Assembly (NCBI GenBank): GCA_003008705.1
Contig: PDUO01000059.1
Span: forward strand, 124,001 to 188,000
Reading direction: 5' to 3'
Source of the DNA: Pezicula radicicola
Taxonomy: Eukaryota; Ascomycota; Leotiomycetes; Helotiales; Dermateaceae
Length of the DNA: 64,000 nucleotides
The notes under the pieces are model-generated. The model searched no databases. It saw nothing but the letters and a program-made list of their open reading frames with translations, and was not told the origin of the DNA. Every line of letters starts with the position of its first letter. Position 1 is the stretch's first letter. The position numbers and the translations under genes are program-made. This document shows positions 20,715 through 32,054 of the stretch, one piece after another.

Positions 20715-22697
20715 TTAAACAAGGCTCAAAGTGCGTCTGACTGTCAAATCAAAACTTCGGCTTTCATCCCTAAAGTCTCCTATTCCTACTCGCCGATACA
20801 CATCTGTACCGAAGCAGGGCTCCAAAATGAGGAATGTCTCCTTTATTGATGCCTCGTACTTATGTACCCTGGACCGCAAAAGGAGACACAAGTACTTGGT
20901 AGGACGCAATCGCGGTCCGTCGTCGAACTGACCTGCATACTTCCATGGAAATGGGCATTTTCCAAAGTCTGGCTTCTCGTTGTCATTATCTAAGTACGGA
21001 GGATTGAAGTCTTTTACCTCAGGTGCGACGCTTAGCACGATTTCTCGGACTGGCCCATCTATAATAAGTCGAGTAGACTTGACATCGGATATCAGAGGCT
21101 TGGAGGTCCAGACCACTGCCCATTCGATTAATTTAACATGATCATGGATGTCTTGTTGAAGCTCGTCTTCGTCGCTCCTATATTTCCAGAAATCGTAGGA
21201 AATTCCGTAGGGACAAGATAGCCAGGTCCAAGATGGAATATTAGACCGATGATATGGAGTCCGATCAACCCCTTCAACCAATTTCTCGACTCTCATCCAT
21301 AGCAAATCCTGATGAAGAGAACGCTGCCACAGGCCAAGAATTGGAATATCTTTCGTAGCCATCTGATAATGCCGAACGATTCCGGACAAGGCAGGAAGCC
21401 TGTCCTGCGGAAAGGAGAAGCTTCGTCGTGAGTAACTCTCGATCCATTTCCACCATATCTTGTTCACCCCAATTTGAGTGTTGTGAGGCAAAACAGGAAT
21501 TGAACCAGGGTGCGTCATCGATCGATCGAAAACAAGGCCTGTCTCAGTTCGACATTCAGATCTACATTGCCAATAGAGTCCGGAGCGCATCCAGTGCACA
21601 ATGCGATGTGAAAGTACCATCTCTTGAAGTACCCAGCCTCTAGTATTGAGCACCGAATCTTCCGTAGATGTTATGATATCGCGTGGCTGGACTCGTACAA
21701 TAGTTCCCAAGGAGCTTCTAGTGTTGCTAATCGCTAAAAAGGTACTAGGTTTATCCAGATTGCGATCGGGACTGGAGTTGGGGGAAAAGCAGCCCACAGA
21801 ACTGTCAGCTGCATCTGTGGCGGCAATTGTCAGTGCGCTCCCTGAATAGATGTCCTGCATTCTTGAAGCTTCGGTTTCCCACTCGGCATGGTCGTCCTGC
21901 ACGATACACAAAGCATCGATCCATAAAAACTGGATATGCAAGTGGCGAGTCAAAGTTAATGCATCCTGCAGAGTCGGAGGGATGAGTTGATAAGGTATTT
22001 CGTGTCTGTGAGAATTGACGTTCTCTTTAGTTGTACAAAAAGTTGCGTTTCCCCAACAATAACTCAGGGTGGTATATCTAATATCTAGATTGTTCAAATC
22101 TTTGGACATGATAAGTCTAGGAGGACGTCCACCAAGCGACCCTACATCGATCAACCTCTTCGGCATTTGAGATGCAAGAGGTTTGCACTTTTGGTGTTTC
22201 AACTCGCAGTCTTGGAACCACGTTTTCACAGTAGACAGTTTTTCCGGAGTTGATGTGGTAGCAGCTCTCCAGATCGGCTGGCTTGCGCTAGTCGCTAGAG
22301 AGAGATAATTTCAACAATGGTTAAGTAATAGATAGAGTGTGAACTCACATTTGGTGTTGCAAATGGTAATAGAAAAAGAATCAACAAAACCAAATCCCCG
22401 AATATGGAAATTGGTCTCTAAAATCGCCCAGGAGAGTTCTGAGCCTACTCTCTGGATTTCTTTCAATTCTACCTGTAGAATCATGGATTTGTAGGCTTCT
22501 ATGTCAATATCAGGACACTGTCGTTGAGTCTTTTCTAGGGACCAATCCCCTAGTAAAACTTTGCAAATCGAACAGGCTTGACTGGACTGTTCAAGGAGCT
22601 CTAGATTCGGATGATGAGCTCGGCTTGGCGATGGCTCTTCCTGTGGCGGGATTAACCCAGCACAAAAAGTGCAAAGTTCTGCTGCCTCTGGTTCCAT
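20715..22697 (-). CDS. HET-domain (heterokaryon incompatibility) protein, 642 aa
   Basis: Two exons, 22697-22349 and 22294-20715, join in frame (KSTSASQPIW junction). The N-terminal 130 residues contain paired Cys motifs (CTFCAGLI, CSICKVLLG) typical of the leader region of this protein class. The HET domain follows: YTTLSYCWG, FLWIDALCIVQDD with EWETEASRMQDIYSGSALTI, then RGWVLQEMVLSHRIVHW and YWQCRSE. The C-terminal 300 residues have no named domain. HET domains trigger cell death when incompatible strains fuse. Whether this copy acts in allorecognition is inferred. The start is the first ATG in the frame; an upstream start codon could exist in an unrecognised exon. Confidence 0.88.
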
Positions 22698-23104
22698 CGG
22701 AACTTCCAAATGTATAAGGTTACAACAATCAGTTAAAGAACGCTATGCTTCACGCGTCGTAGAATTACGGCCGATATTGTCGAGGCTACAACAGCGGAAG
22801 TCTGAATACTCAGCTTAACTCACCCAATGTTGCCGCCAAATCAGCCTTGCATGCCTTTCCAAACAAAAACAGACTTCGTTCGAGTTATGATGCAGGCATT
22901 AGACTATATCTTCGATGCGACTTTCCTTTTGGGGCTAGCGCCTAACCGAAGGTGACATGCTTACCTTCGTAGGTAATATATCTCCAAGGTAGGACTAGTG
23001 GGACGGATGAAAAGTTTCCCGATAAGCTCATTAACGACCAACAACAAAGATTGTCTCACGATTACGGTTCAGAATTGTCAACTCATCCAATATATCTTGA
23101 GACC
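22698..23104. promoter_or_regulatory. Divergent spacer between HET gene and alpha/beta hydrolase
   Basis: The two genes start back to back about 407 bases apart. A short hairpin (CGAAGGT ... ACCTTCG) sits near 22939-22961. No TATA box was recognised. Shared regulation is possible but not shown. Confidence 0.35.
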
Positions 23105-24847
23105 ATGAGACAGCAAGAATCAGAAAAGCATGGTGAACAGTATCATGCTCGCGAGACCGGCAGAGCTGGGTTGATAGCAGCCCTGCGTTCGAAAATGCAC
23201 CTCATTGCTCTCTTTCTATCTACCATTCTCTTCTTGTATACCTTCCCTGTGAGCTTCAGACAACTTCTGACCTTAGCCCCTACGAAAGCCTCGTCTACTT
23301 CAGCATTTCCTTTGGCCAGTTCGAGGCTCAACTGGGTATCATGCGGCAATCACTTCCAATGCGCTAATCTCTCTGTTCCCCTGGACTATCTCAATGACAA
23401 AGATAAACGAAAGGCATTCATCGCAGTCACCAGATATCTCGTACCAAATCGTGATTCTGTCAGCGGAACCATTATTTTCAATCCAGGTGGGCCTGGAGGA
23501 AGTGGGACAGGTTCTACGTACCGCTTGGGACCCAAACTAGCTGAGGTTTTGCAAGGACAGTATGATATTGTTGGCTTTGATCCTCGAGGGATCAATATGA
23601 CACTACCGGCTGTAAATTGTGTAAGCTCAGTATCTACACGTTCATCGCTAGAGCACATCTTGGGGAGTACAGCTCCAAGTCTTAATCTACACGATGTTGG
23701 AATTTGGGACTCCTTTGCACAGCTCATCGCTGAACAGTGCGAAGAAAATTCAGGCGCTGATATCTTACCATTCGTCAACACACCGACCGTTGCTCGAGAT
23801 GTAGCCTCTATTGTTGATGCGCTACATGCAGAGCAGAGACATAATGTCAGCTATTGGGGTTTCAGCTATGGTACAAACCTCGGCGGTATCTTCACGGCCA
23901 TGTTTCCAAATAAGCTACATAAGATCATTCTGGATGGCATCAGATCTCCTTTCGATGCTAGTGAAATCTATAAGTGGGGATACACATCACTTGCGTCTCA
24001 AAATGATATGGTTGATGGCTATTTCTCCATATGTGAGACTGTTGGAAACCCTCGTTGTCCATTAGCAGGCCTGGAACAGGGCGCACGGGAGACTGTGATG
24101 GATCTTTTGGCATCTCTGTATGACAGACCGCTTCCCGTTAGCGCTGGTCGCGTTGTAGGACTAGTCACTTTCTACGACTATAAAAGCTTCTTCTATGGGA
24201 CACTGTATAGGCCACCTTCGTGGCGACGCTTTGCAGAGATTACAATAGATCTACTGAAGGGGAATGGCACATCTTTTCTGGAAGCTACCAATCCAGGACC
24301 AGCAGGTTTTGGTGCTGAGGAATGGGGAACAGCTGTCCTCTGCACTGATGCGGTGCCTGCGACCAACTACTCCCTGAAATCATGGTCTGAATATGTTCAC
24401 AATATGACCAGTTTATCATTCATTGCCGGAGACTCGAGATCGCTTTCGACGCTTCCATGCCGTCATTGGTATACAGAACCGAACGAGAGATGGCTAGGTT
24501 CCTTCAATGATGTCCATCTAGACATCCCAGTCTTAATGATTGGGAATACGAATGATCCTGCTACACCTCTTGATTCAGCAAAGAGGTTGCTTGCTAAAAT
24601 GGGAAGCAATGCTGTGTTATTGGAACAGAGATCTTATGGCCATTGTAGTATTTCTTCGGTCTCAACTTGTACTTATAGAGTTGTCTTGGATTATCTTCTG
24701 GAGGGCAAGCTACCTGAGTCTGGAAAGGTGTGTGATGTAGACGATCTGGATTATGGGGACTATTTTCCAAATGGCGAGAGAGAGATGACCTCTAATCTGT
24801 TACGAGAGGTGTCTACGATGATTATAAATGAAATATCTAGAAGGTAA
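23105..24847 (+). CDS. Membrane-anchored alpha/beta hydrolase, TAP/prolyl-aminopeptidase type, 580 aa
   Basis: A single-exon frame. The open frame reads 18 codons further upstream, but 23105 is the first ATG. Residues about 30-55 form one transmembrane helix (LIALFLSTILFLYTF), suggesting a type II membrane or secreted enzyme. The catalytic fold shows the oxyanion motif NPGGPGGSG, the FDPRGIN block, the nucleophile elbow GFSYGT (Ser), a C-terminal Asp segment (GNTNDPATP) and His in YGHCS, followed by the TAP-like C-terminal region (YLLEGKLPESGKVCDVD). Several N-glycosylation sites support a lumenal or extracellular location. The family releases N-terminal residues or tripeptides or hydrolyses esters; the exact substrate is unknown. 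Confidence 0.85.
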   Translation: MRQQESEKHGEQYHARETGRAGLIAALRSKMHLIALFLSTILFLYTFPVSFRQLLTLAPTKASSTSAFPLASSRLNWVSCGNHFQCANLSVPLDYLNDKDKRKAFIAVTRYLVPNRDSVSGTIIFNPGGPGGSGTGSTYRLGPKLAEVLQGQYDIVGFDPRGINMTLPAVNCVSSVSTRSSLEHILGSTAPSLNLHDVGIWDSFAQLIAEQCEENSGADILPFVNTPTVARDVASIVDALHAEQRHNVSYWGFSYGTNLGGIFTAMFPNKLHKIILDGIRSPFDASEIYKWGYTSLASQNDMVDGYFSICETVGNPRCPLAGLEQGARETVMDLLASLYDRPLPVSAGRVVGLVTFYDYKSFFYGTLYRPPSWRRFAEITIDLLKGNGTSFLEATNPGPAGFGAEEWGTAVLCTDAVPATNYSLKSWSEYVHNMTSLSFIAGDSRSLSTLPCRHWYTEPNERWLGSFNDVHLDIPVLMIGNTNDPATPLDSAKRLLAKMGSNAVLLEQRSYGHCSISSVSTCTYRVVLDYLLEGKLPESGKVCDVDDLDYGDYFPNGEREMTSNLLREVSTMIINEISRR

Positions 24848-25029
24848 TGAGAGCGCTGCGGCAACTATTTATCGGTACCGCACACTCGGACATTGGCCAT
24901 TGGAGCAAAAAGTAAATGAATAAAGAGACAGATCAAAAGTTTCCGGGGTTCATTCTCATTCACCTAACTAAACTGCGACAAATAACAACCTTCAGTAGTC
25001 AAAATCATCTCCCTCATTCAAATACTCAT

Positions 25030-27010
25030 TCAAATATCATGACCGCTTGCTTGAAGGAGAACTTGGGATGCATCTTTTGGACTTCCCAAGCTGTTTCCCC
25101 GCCATGATACGTGCCCATCTGGACGAACCACCACCAATTTCGCACCCCAAATTTGACTTGCATTGCTTTCTCCGACGAGTGAGACAACTTTCAGCGGGAT
25201 ATTGTTCTGCTTGGCGGCAGCCTCAAAGATAGATGAAGCTGAGTTCTTTCTCTCGTCTTTATCAGTGTCCGCGAAAGTCACCAATGTGAACCCAGAGCCA
25301 TAATGATCGAAGATGGCGCTTCCGTCTTTTAAGAATACATGGGGTGAACGATACCCTGGGTATGTTGTGGGAATATATGTTCGATTGTTGAAGGTGGGTG
25401 GAGGAAGAGCTTCATCAAGAGAGCCAGGGACGCAAATACTGGACTCGTAACGGTATCCCAGCTCCACGCCAAAGCTCTGATTATGGTCATTATTTGTCTG
25501 AATGTAATCGTGGATGGTCTTGCGTAGAGCTTGTCCCTTCTCATCAGGAGAGTCAATGATGGCGGGGTCCATCTTCACTGCCATAGGTAATCCCGGCAGT
25601 TTCATTCCATGAACCTTTCCCCAATGCTGCATCAGCTCTGCAACTGGGCGTCTCTCAACCTCATACGATGCTAACAAATTGGGCCCACCCCAGCCCTGAA
25701 TCTTAGCAGCCAGCTTCCAACCCAAGTCCCAAGCGTCAGCAAGCCCAAGATTCATTCCGTAGCCTCCTGAGGGGACGGTCTGGTGGCAAGAATCGCCAGC
25801 AAGGAAAATGCGTTGTTTCTTCCCAGACCAGGCTTCAGCAAGTGCCACAGTTGGCTTGAAAGTTGACTGCACAATAATTTCATCAACTTCAATCTGGTAG
25901 GGTTTCCCCATGCCACCGAGAACTCGCATAATAGCCTCTTTGGCGTTCTGCTCATCTGGCTCGTACCCTGGCGTCAGGTATTCATGGCAAGTCCATACCT
26001 CCTTGGCATCCTGGGCAATAATTGCACCGCCCAAGGACTTACCCATCATACTTGGATCGCTAGGGAAGAAAGTATGCCAGAAGGAACCCTGTCGTTGAAT
26101 TCTTTGTAAGTCTCGGGACTTGAAATGGATAAGCGTGGCTGCGCTAGCCCTACAAAGCGGTTTTTGTCAGAAGAGTTCTTTGCTCAGTTCTGTTTATCGC
26201 TACCTTATCTTGCAGTAGAATCCAGAAAAGAGAAACTTACAAGGGACCTCCATCAATTGCAATTCCCAAACTCTTACGCAGCACGCTAGATGCTCCCTCG
26301 CATCCCACAGCGTAGCCACAGCGGATCTTTTTTGGAGTAGTCGTATCAGGAGCAAGGACGGTGATCTCAACACCCTCGTCTTGTTCCTCGGCACCGGTGA
26401 TAGTCCATCCGTAGCGAGCATCTACCAACGGACTACTCTCATACTTGGCTCGAAGCCATCTTTCCAAGATATCTCCCGGGATTCGCTGCCAGGGTTCCAA
26501 GGGCATCGAACCATCGTTATTCGAGGCAATACGTTCTCGGAAACCATCTACGCTCGGCATGTCCCACGATGTTAGGGTATTTTCAGCACCGAGGCCACTG
26601 GAGAAACGGACAGTGAAGGGTTCACTTGATGGTACACCTATGATTTACTGAGCAACTATACCTTCAACTATCTCTGAGATAGTTACGGGATTAGAAAACA
26701 CACCTTCTACCCGAATTTCATCTGCGAAGCCTAGGCGACGGAAAATCTCCATAGTACGTGCCAGAGTCAGATCCATCTTTGGAAAGCTACACAAGAGGTA
26801 TTAGTATATTTCCAAGCTGAAGTATCTAAGACAGGTGAACGACAAACCAGAAACCTCATACCGAGTGGTTTCAACATTTCGCTCAAGCAGTACACTGCGT
26901 ACTCCATGATGAGCAAGTACAAGGGCAAACACAAGACCAACAGGTCCTCCACCAGCCACAAGAACACAATCGTCAGACAGATTCTCCACGGGCAAGTCGT
27001 CGATACTCAT
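25030..27010 (-). CDS. FAD-dependent aromatic-type monooxygenase, 582 aa
   Basis: Four exons: 27010-26862, 26786-26704, 26637-26241, 26149-25030. The first ATG giving a normal N-terminus is 27010. The dinucleotide fold VLVAGGGPVGLVFALVLAHH binds FAD. The second FAD motif is GCEGASSVLRKSLG, and the third is FLAGDSCHQTVPSGGYGMNL followed by GLADAWDLGWKLA. The C-terminal 150 residues resemble the thioredoxin-like tail of phenol-hydroxylase-type enzymes. Such enzymes hydroxylate phenols and polyketide aromatics using NAD(P)H and O2. Next to it lie an enoyl-reductase-like gene (same strand) and a P450, so a role in secondary metabolism is inferred. Confidence 0.88.
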
Positions 27011-27819
27011 TTTGGATTTCTTGTGTTTGGAATTGAATGAAAGAAATGAAAACAAAGATGCAAGAGTATTTCAGCAATGAAATATTATTCTTTCATTTCC
27101 ATTCTTAGGAACTACCTTAGTTCTGTACCCTGATCCTGCATCCCCGTACTAAGATGCGCCGTGCCTGCCAGCTAGTCAATCCGGAGCTAAAATCTTACCT
27201 ACAGTATGCTAACGTATCCCCGATCGCTACGGAAAATGACAAGCGAGCAAGAGGAAATTTCCGTGGACGAACGTCTGGATTTAGGGGCGTAAGGCTGAGA
27301 TGTAACCTAAAATCCCATTAGCAGACATAATTGTGTAAGGATCCCTCGTCTTATGTATTCTCAGGTACAAGACTGAATTTGACGTCAAGTCGGAGAATTG
27401 CCTGGCTGTGCACGTTGTAAGTTCATGAGGCGATATTCTGGTGAACTACATTTCGAGAAAGGGAATTTGTTAGGTACTATGGGAGTAAGTTTGAGCTGTT
27501 ATTGAATATTTTCGAGCTCTCCCAGATATTCAGCGGTTTGTTCATTTCGAATCGAATTATTTCCTCTTCAGCTGCTCGGGCAGTAGAGAAAGGGTGTAAT
27601 GATAGGCGAGCCCCGCTAAACGCTGGTCTATCTCTTGTTCGGGACTAGTCCATAAGGTCATAACTATTGATTCAACATCATCGCTCCGAAAGGAATAACA
27701 CACCTTTTATGTAGATTGTTATCTTCAATCGTAAACTCGTGTGCACATACGGTATTGACTGGGAAATTCTTTCATTGATATATTCAGATTATAATGGATA
27801 AACAAAAGCAACTCTACTA
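27011..27819. promoter_or_regulatory. Promoter of the FAD monooxygenase with CGGAAAAT-like sites
   Basis: No gene was found between the monooxygenase start and the 3' end of the reductase gene. Three related short words occur: ACGGAAAATGAC (27229-27240), GGAAATTTCCGT (27253-27264) and TCGGAGAATTG (27390-27400). They resemble TCGGAAAATTCAA, which occurs twice in the reductase/P450 promoter. CGG-containing sites are typical of Zn2Cys6 regulators. Their use here is inferred. Confidence 0.35.
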
Positions 27820-28963
27820 CTACGCACAATTACGGATCGGATATACCAGTTTATAACCAGCTACCTGGCCTTTGCGCACCGCATCAATACCATCTGCCAC
27901 AGCATTTAGCCCACCCTGCTCCTCCTGGTGCGGATGAGGTGTAATGAGCCCTCCAGCAAGCAATTTCTCCGCTACAGTATACCAGCGCTCAGCAAAGTCA
28001 TGGTCTCGTGGTCTTGCATCGAAATTGTATGGTCGGTCCCAGCTGATGGGCTTCCCGAATTGGGTGAAGAGAAAGATCCAATCAGGCTGGATACTGCGAC
28101 GGGTGTGGGTGTGTAGTGGGAATGGATCTAGTGAGATGTATTTGCCTCCCTTAGGACCGATGGCTTCGTAGCAAATCTTCATCGATGCTGTACTCGTGAT
28201 GCAGTCCATTGCAAAAGCCAAGCGGTCTTTTGTGTATTCGCGAATATCTCCACCACAAGTTGGAGAATGATAGTCAAAGGCTGCCTCCGCACCCAGGCTC
28301 TTTAGGCGCTCGTTGTTTCGGGGAGAACATGTTGTGATCGGAATGAATCCAGATCTCCTGAGGTCAGCGGGGAGAAAACAAGAATTAAATGGGTGTCTTT
28401 ACTTACCGGCGTAATATCTGGATGGCCAGTGTTCCAGTTGCTGTGCCGCCGCCATATACCAAAACCCTCTCTGGCTTCGTTGCTGTTTCGGTTGCTGTAG
28501 AGGCCGATGGCATGGGCAATCCGAGACCCTGATAAAGGGCAAGTCCAGTGGCTGCCAACCCACTTCCCAGGGTTGCAGCCTGTTGAAAAGACATGCTGGC
28601 GGGGATCTTGAAGACCAATTGTGCAGGTACTGCAACGTAATCTGCGAAGGCTCCATTGTCGCGGCGATCGGGATTGTTCCCAAATACACAGCCAAGGACG
28701 CGATCCCCAACCTGAAGATCAGTTGTTGAAACCGCATCCCCAATTGCTGCTACTTCTCCAGCGAAGTCGACTCCAACAGTGGCATTAATACTAGGTGACA
28801 TGTCTAGCGACTTGCTATCGTAAGGGTTGAGCCCTACACAGGCAGTATGAACCAAGACATCATCGGGGCCGATCTGTGGTAGTGGTTCCCCGTCAACTAG
28901 TGTCACTTTTCCAGGCGCCTCCACTTTGAGAGCACGCTGCGTTGAAGGAAGTCCGACGGCCAT
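27820..28963 (-). CDS. Trans-acting enoyl-reductase-like MDR enzyme, 364 aa
   Basis: Two exons, 28963-28407 and 28357-27820, join in frame. It is a medium-chain dehydrogenase/reductase without the catalytic zinc ligands: the GroES-like half has VHTACVGLNPYDSKSLD and GVDFAGEVAAIGD, then GDRVLGCVFGNNPDRRDNG, and the Rossmann half has VLVYGGGTATGTLAIQI and AEAAFDYHSPTCG. This layout, with the GLNPYD motif, is that of fungal LovC/ToxD-type enoyl reductases that work with polyketide synthases, and of relatives in other clusters. No polyketide synthase is in the window, so the partner, if any, lies outside or the enzyme acts alone on an enone. Confidence 0.85.
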
Positions 28964-29730
28964 AATATTCAGGTTAACACAATCTGTGCTTTTGTTTTGT
29001 TGTGGGTGAGAGCGTAGCTATATGTCAGAAGAGATGATATCTTGAGGGGTTTCGAATAGGCGACAATCTTTTAGATGTTGTTGAACACGGGGTATTGAGC
29101 GGATTAACACGAGATATAGATCGCCTAATATATTGGACGAGAAAGATAAAGGGTTAATTCTTTGCTCTCTGTGTATTTTGCAGATAATGCCTTGTCGGTT
29201 TCCAGCTCATCGTATGTCGATTGTATAGCATCTGTTCTTGTAAAACCTATTTATGTACATCAATCCTCTTCAACACTCCTATTGGTCGTAGATGTCAGTT
29301 TCAACCTCGATTTCTTTCTGATTGAATTTTCCGATTTGTAACATTTTCAGCCTCTCTGTGGCGTAGGATAGTAACCTGGTATATCAGCCTTCTTGCTGAC
29401 GTTAGAACTTTTGCTCCGTAATGACTCTAGATTCCGGGCTCGGAAAATTCAACCGAGCCACCGAAGAAGTCTTTCGTAGCCTGGAATTCGAATATTATGA
29501 GCCCATTTACATAAAAGTATCTCCGGTTGCTTATGGCGTTCTCCCTAACACATCGGATTAGGATGGTGCATTAGTGGGCAAATTAGCACACCCCCGGATT
29601 GAATGTTTTGTAGGAACAAAAATAATTCGACATACTTTGGTAATTTTCTCTACAAATCCAACTGCTTCGCAAGTTCTAAACTTAGTCAGGCCTATCTCTG
29701 TGTTGCTATCTTGGAAAATTTTCATCAATC
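28964..29730. promoter_or_regulatory. Divergent promoter of the reductase and P450 genes
   Basis: The genes start back to back 767 bases apart. The 13-base word TCGGAAAATTCAA occurs at 29440-29452 and, as its exact reverse complement, at 29322-29334. The first copy sits inside a perfect 7-base inverted repeat, GGCTCGG-N9-CCGAGCC (29437-29459), that is, a CGG-N9-CCG pair as bound by Zn2Cys6 dimers. A 46-codon open frame (29421-29561) overlaps this and is not called. Confidence 0.5.
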
Positions 29731-31655
29731 ATGACAATCTTGTTGTTCCAGAACAGTCCCGTCCAGTATCCTGTGGTATGGATTATCAGTGGTTTCGCAA
29801 TCGCTCTGGCCGTGATTCAGCGGCTATCAAAATAGGCGAAGCAGAAAAATGATTTTCTTAATGATAAGGGAGAACGCATCAAAGAGATACCAGTAGATGC
29901 ACGTCTCTTGAAATTTGTTAGAAGGTAAGCAATCATTGGCCAAGAATTTTTCACATTGCTCCTACCTCCACCTACAATACACAGAAAACTGATTTTTGTT
30001 GTTTTTGAACAGTTTGGAACTGTCTATGCAAGGTCAACAACTAGCTAGTAGCCAGCCATATCTCATTCGTAGCGGGCCGTACCATGAGCTAGTTATTAGC
30101 CAGCCTGATCACATTCAGGACTTCTATAAGCATGATGCAAAGCGTTAGGAACTCTAAACACTACAGAGGTGGTGATTGACACTGACATGTTTTTTGCAGG
30201 TCATGAAAAGCCCAAGAACTTTAATCTGGGTCACCTTTTTGGCCGGTATGTCCTCTTCATTGGTTTTATCATTTAAACAATTTCTACCTACCAGAAGCAT
30301 AAGCATGCTAATATTTAATATCTAGCCTTGCTGGAAATGCAGTAGGAGCCCAATACGGGGACGACTGGCGCAAGATACGCAAGCACTTCGATCCCCCTTT
30401 TGCTTTCCATCCAACAATGCAAAATAAGTCCCGCTTTGACGTTAAGATCCGGCAATGGATTGAAGGGCTTACACCTAGTGCTCGAAATGAGGTCAATTCG
30501 GCAGTCTCATTCAAATTCCTAACTTTCCGCCTTCTTGCACTTCATCTTTATGGTGATGCATTTGATGATAGAGTTAGTTTAATCGTACTATTTTATTCCT
30601 AAGTATTGTTTACTTACTCGTTTTATGTAGATCTATTGGCGAATGCTTGAACTGAACGACATGCATGAAGGCGTTATCCGCGCACTATTGACTAGCAAAT
30701 GGCCTGACTCCAAACTTTGGAACATGCTGCCTAATGCAGCGAATAGACAACTATCCAAATTTTTCAGCCAATGGAAAGACTTCAATGCCATGATTATTGA
30801 GCATTCCCGAGGGGTTTGTATTTCCAAGGGAAAAGAGAAGACTTTCCGCTTAGGCTAACCACGTCTTACAGGGCCGTTGGAACTGTTCAGTAGAAGTCAT
30901 CTATCGTGGAGTCAATCCCGATAACGAAATTACCGAAGAGCAGGTATGCAATTTAACCGACGCCAATTTTTATATAATTAAAACTAATATGTTTCCCCTA
31001 AAAGTTCCTCTCTACCCTCGACGAAATCCTCTTCACCAACGTCGACGTCAGCGCTGGAGTATTAAGCACTATTTTCACCCGCTTGGCATCTAGCCCATCC
31101 ATTCAAAATGCCCTACGAGACGAGATAAAGCTGTGGAAGGGTCGTCCTGACCTCGGCGAAGCCAAGTATCTAGCGAAATCTGACACACTGTTGAATCGTG
31201 TGATTATGGAAAGCATGCGTATCTCTCCAGCCTTTTGTATGTCCTCCCACTACACAACATTGACCAAAATTCCACAAACTAATACTTGCACAGGGTTCTC
31301 CATGCCCGAATCAACAGCCGAAGCCAAAAAGATCGGCGGATACCTGATCCCAGCCAACACAACAGTAGTAATCGATACACGACGACTAAACAACGAAGCC
31401 CTTACATGGGGAGACGACAACGCCGATTTCAACCCCGATCGGTTCTTAAAGTTACCACAAGAGAAACTTCGTTGTGGATTTATGCGTTTTGGAGCTGGTG
31501 CTGCGTCGGGACGTTGTTTGGGTAAGAATGTGGCGGATGTTTTGTTTAAGTTGACTACTATTGCTATTGTGGAGAGGTTTTCTTTGGAAAGTCTTTCGGC
31601 TAGTGAGAAGATGGGGAGGAGTAAGCCTGCTGATATTAGGATTTGTCGGTTGTAG
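29731..31655 (+). CDS. Cytochrome P450 with an in-frame TAG near the N-terminus
   Basis: Eight segments splice in one frame: 29731-29924, 30013-30143, 30200-30245, 30326-30572, 30631-30813, 30872-30943, 31005-31236, 31294-31655 (488 codons plus stop). A hydrophobic anchor (VVWIISGFAIALAVIQRL) starts the protein. Then come the C-helix W-x3-R (DDWRKIRKHFDPPFAF), an I-helix of the NVDVSAGVLSTIF type, ExxR (ESMR), PxRF-like NPDRF and the haem loop FGAGAASGRCLG. One TAG at 29833-29835 interrupts the frame just after the anchor. It could be a nonsense mutation, or the end of a 60-base intron (29776-29835) whose removal would delete the anchor. Every other splice site is intact. Microsomal monooxygenase; substrate unknown. 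Confidence 0.8.
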
Positions 31656-32054
31656 TCTTTTGGGGTATGGGGTATGGCTGGGAGGATTTTCTCTTGGCTG
31701 AGGGTTATGAAGGTACTTGTACCTATCGTTTGATCTCCTTTGGATTAAATGGTCATTAACCTATTAAATTTGAAACTTTATGTAGCTGAGTTAAGATGAA
31801 TTATGTGCTTTTGATGCAATGTGGTCGACGTTGTGCATTAGCCCCACTGTGTGTACTGCATGTGCATGAAGGTCTTAAGGAGATAATTTCTCTTGTAGTC
31901 AGTGATTGTTATAGGTGGTCTCGCTCTATGCAGTATTGAATCTAATAGACGTAATTCTTCCCAGAGCTTCAGTTTATGTCTGAAACTCCAGTAGTACATC
32001 ATTTTGGCTCTAAATTGATAGCTTAGTAGCACAACACCGAGTCAATCCCACTTT
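31656..32054. other. Convergent 3' spacer
   Basis: The P450 and GH43 genes converge here. No gene or RNA was recognised. Confidence 0.45.

Noticed and set aside
22939..22961. Hairpin CGAAGGT...ACCTTCG as a terminator or regulator
   Set aside because: A 7-base stem is common by chance, and hairpin terminators are not used by RNA polymerase II.
29421..29561. 46-codon open frame in the reductase/P450 promoter
   Set aside because: No homology recognised, overlaps the likely operator palindrome, and has no splice route into the P450.
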